Source of the DNA: Clusia tigrina
Taxonomy: Eukaryota > Arthropoda > Insecta > Diptera > Clusiidae
Direction: 5' to 3'
Assembly (NCBI GenBank): GCA_920105625.2
Contig: OV050030.1
Coordinates: 214,628,325 to 214,692,324, forward strand
Length of the DNA: 64,000 nt
Numbering within the stretch: the first letter of the stretch is position 1; the number at the start of each line of letters is the position of its first letter. The notes beneath the pieces are model-generated. The model ran no database searches. It was not told the origin of the DNA and saw nothing but the letters and a program-made list of their open reading frames with translations. Position numbers and translations under genes: made by a program. Shown piece by piece: positions 61,735-64,000 of the stretch.

Positions 61735-61985
61735 TAAAACCTTGAAATTTTGTGACAATAAACTACTCGAGCCTCTTATCAATCTACCCTTGAGTCACAA
61801 ATCAAACACTGCTAAACCTTCAAATGGTTCTAACTTCTATACGGTGCGTACTATACCTATCAAAGTTTGCAACAATCAAATGCTTGTACCTTTTTACTGG
61901 AGCATACTAAAATCTAGAAATTTTGTGACAATAAAGTTCTCGAGCCTCTTGTCAATTTAAGCTATCACTCATAGCTGTGCTACCC
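61735..61985 (+). repeat. Monomers around GGTTCTAAC / GCGTACTATACC, first copy
   Basis: The run from GGTTCTAAC (61826) through GCATACTAAAATCTAG to CATAGCTGTGCTACC recurs at 63782 onward, an offset of 1956 bp. Just before it, CTCTTATCAATC is joined to TACCCTTGAGTC, deleting the dyad region of one monomer (about 61783). Confidence 0.8.
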
Positions 61986-62210
61986 TTGAGTCCCAAATCA
62001 AAGACTGATAAAACTTCAAATGGCCCTAACTTCTATACGGTGCGTCCTACAACTATCAAAGTTTGCAACAATTAAATGCTTGTAACTTTTTACTGGAGCA
62101 TAATAAAATCTTGAAATTGTGTGACAATAAAGTACTCGAGCCTCTTGTCAATTTAACCTATCACTCATAGCTATGCTACCCTTGAGTCCCAAATCAAACA
62201 CTGATAAAAC

Positions 62211-62360
62211 TCCAAATGGCCCTAACTTCTATACGGTGCGTCCTACACCTACCAAAGTATGCAACATTCAAATACTTGCAACTTTTTACTGGAGCGTCAT
62301 AAAATCTTGAAATTTTGTGACATTAAAATACTCGTGCCTCTTATCAATTTAAGCTATCGC
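62211..62360 (+). repeat. Monomer with CACCTACCAAAGTATGC, repeated at 63579
   Basis: The stretch ACTCCAAATGGCCC to ATTAAAATACTCGTGCC is repeated 1368 bp downstream. The downstream copy directly follows the 279-bp tract shared with 34 kb and precedes the GGTTCTAAC repeat, so 63322-64000 is a patchwork of three pieces found elsewhere in the window. Confidence 0.8.
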
Positions 62361-63321
62361 TCATAGCTATGCTACCCTTGAGTCCCAAATCAAAGACTGA
62401 TAAAACTTCAAATGGTCCTAACTTCAATACAGTGCGTCCTACACCTATCAAAGTTTGCAACAATCAAATGCTTGCAACTTTTTACTGGAGCATGATAAAA
62501 CTTTGAAATTTGGTGTCAATAAAGTACTGGAGCCTCTTATCAATTTAAGCTATCGCTCGTAGCTATACTACCCTTGAGTCCCAAATCAAACACTGATAAA
62601 TTTTCAAATGGCCCTAACTTCGATACGGTGCGTCCTACACTTATTAAACTTTGCCACATTCAAATGCTTATAACTTTTTACTGGAGCGTCATAAAATCTT
62701 GACTTTTAGTGACTTTGAAGTACTCGAGCCTCTTATCAATTTAAGCTATAGCTCATAGCTATGCTACCCTTGAGTCCCAAATCAAACACAGATAAAACTT
62801 CAAATGGCCCTAACTTCTATACGGTGCGTCCTATACCTATCAAAGTTTGCAACAATCAAATGCTTGTAACTTTTTACTGGAGCATTATAAAATCTTGAAA
62901 TTTTGTGACAATAAAGTACTCGAGCCTCTTGTCAATTGAAGCTATCACTCATAGCTATGCTTTCCTTGAGTCCCAAATCAAAGACTGATAAAACTTCAAA
63001 TGGCCCTAACTTCTATACGGTGCGTCCAACACCTATCAAAGTTTGCAACAATCAAATGCTTGTAATTTTTTACTGGAGCGTCATAAAACCTTGAAATTTG
63101 GTGACAAGAAAGTACCCGTGCCTCTTGTCAATTAAAGCTGTCGCTCATTGCTATGCTACCCTTAAGTCCCAAAATAAACACTGTTAAAATAATGGGCCTA
63201 AATTCTGTTCTTAGCGTCCTACACTTATCAGAGTTTGCAACAATCAAATGCTTGTAACTTTTTACTGGAGCGTCATAAAATCTTGAAATTTTGTGACAAT
63301 AAAGTACTAGAGAATCTTATC

Positions 63322-63600
63322 AATTTAAGCTATCGCTCATAGCTATGCTACCCTTGAGTTCCAAATCAAACACTGATAAAACTTCAAATGGCCCTAACTT
63401 CTATACAGTGCGTCCTACACCTATCAAAGTTTGCAACAATCAAATGCTTGCAACTTTTTACTGGAGCGTCATAAAATCTCGAAATTTTGTGACAATAAAG
63501 TACTCGAGCCTTTTATCAATTTAAGCTATAGCTCATAGCTATGCTACATTTGAGTCCCAAATCAAGCACTGATAAAACTCCAAATGGCCCTAACTTCTAT
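63322..63600 (+). repeat. 279-bp tract identical to 34099-34377
   Basis: It carries all rare marks of the 34-kb tract (TCTCGAAATT, CCTTTTATC, CTACATTTGAG, AAGCACTGATAAAACTCC). The surroundings differ: on the left AGAATCTTATC, on the right TACGGTGCGTCCTACACC. Confidence 0.85.
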
Positions 63601-64000
63601 ACGGTGCGTCCTACACCTACCAAAGTATGCAACATTCAAATACTTGCAACTTTTTACTGGAGCGTCATAAAATCTTGAAATTTTGTGACATTAAAATACT
63701 CGTGCCTCTTATCAATTTAAGCTATCGCTCATAGCTATGCTACCCTTGAGTCCCAAATCAAACACTGCTAAACCTTCAAATGGTTCTAACTTCTATACGG
63801 TGCGTACTATACCTATCAAAGTTTGCAACAATCAAATGCTTGTACCTTTTTACTGGAGCATACTAAAATCTAGAAATTTTGTGACAATAAAGTTCTCGAG
63901 CCTCTTGTCAATTTAAGCTATCACTCATAGCTGTGCTACCCTTGAGTCCCAAATCAAAGACTGATAAAACTTCAAATGGCCCTAACTTCTATACGGTGCG

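Larger units (their letters stand above)
30179..64000 (+). repeat. Satellite array, segment 4
   Basis: An uninterrupted head-to-tail array runs to the window end in one orientation with no further mobile element and no gene. From 30 to about 50 kb it is dominated by a limited set of monomer classes arranged in long, nearly identical blocks. From about 51 kb onward monomers are more varied, repeated blocks shorter, and truncated monomers more frequent. The array continues beyond base 64000. Confidence 0.97.

Noticed and set aside
1726..61960. Dozens of open frames of about 61-88 residues on both strands with similar proteins, for example those beginning MLPLSPKS
   Set aside because: Each spans one monomer. 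The dyad supplies TAG and then ATG three bases later (ATAGCTATG), so a frame opens and closes every repeat when the monomer length is a multiple of three plus a small remainder. Frames are lost with each length change, occur on both strands, and show no start context or domain. They are by-products of the repeat.
288..64000. CRISPR-like array
   Set aside because: The repeats are contiguous 182-196 bp units that vary along their entire length. There are no short constant repeats separated by unique spacers, and no cas-like genes.
288..64000. CENP-B box in the monomers
   Set aside because: No match to the TTCG...A..CGGG pattern was found in monomers; the satellite lacks CG-rich motifs altogether.
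288..64000. Naming a known satellite family on the basis of a monomer length near 190 bp
   Set aside because: Several insect satellites have monomers of this size. Length alone is not evidence, and I cannot compare sequences here.

Overview
This window is almost entirely tandemly repeated, AT-rich satellite DNA. I see no complete protein gene, no RNA gene, no CRISPR array and nothing bacterial. Two kinds of retrotransposon remnant interrupt it. The setting looks like insect, perhaps Drosophila-type, pericentromeric or other heterochromatin: a non-LTR retrotransposon end with a C-terminal CCHC knuckle and A-rich tail lies at the left edge, and a fly-like LTR with a polypurine tract is embedded in the repeats. 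The species and satellite family cannot be named from the sequence alone.

Layout. Bases 1-287 are the 3' end of a LINE: the last 65 codons of ORF2, a short 3' UTR and an A-rich tail. From about 288 to the end, satellite monomers run head to tail on the + strand, roughly 320 of them by length. The canonical monomer is 196 bp (example 4052-4247). Recurrent shorter classes are 188 bp (two independent 8-bp deletions) and 182 bp (one 14-bp deletion). Most monomers carry a 17-bp dyad (AGCTAT-N5-ATAGCT), an AATAAA or ATTAAA hexamer, and overlapping ScaI/XhoI sites (AGTACTCGAG). At 18778-19230, 23785-24238 and 29725-30178 the same truncated LTR-retrotransposon end sits in the same satellite context, so it inserted once and was then copied with its flanks.

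Higher-order structure. Variant monomers follow each other in fixed orders, and multi-kilobase blocks recur: about 1.17 kb (1726/4052), 2.1 kb (5724/8635), 1.0-1.25 kb (13500/16220), the LTR-bearing block of 3-3.4 kb (17600/22790, partly 28490), 2.78 kb at a constant 7095-bp offset (24310/31405), 1.46 kb (27075/34366), 0.88 kb (35559/36719), 2.97 kb at 6760 bp (37215/43975), and 0.75-0.85 kb (57135/60233). Copies often differ by exactly one monomer, which fits unequal exchange. The middle (about 17.6-50 kb) looks most recently amplified, while the outer parts are more mosaic.

The many open frames of about 61 residues on both strands are monomer-length artefacts: the dyad places a stop (TAG) three bases before the next ATG in every repeat. 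Nothing supports them as genes. The interest here is the repeat biology: a dyad-bearing satellite with linked variant monomers, an internal LTR marker that dates amplification, and deletion classes formed at short direct repeats.
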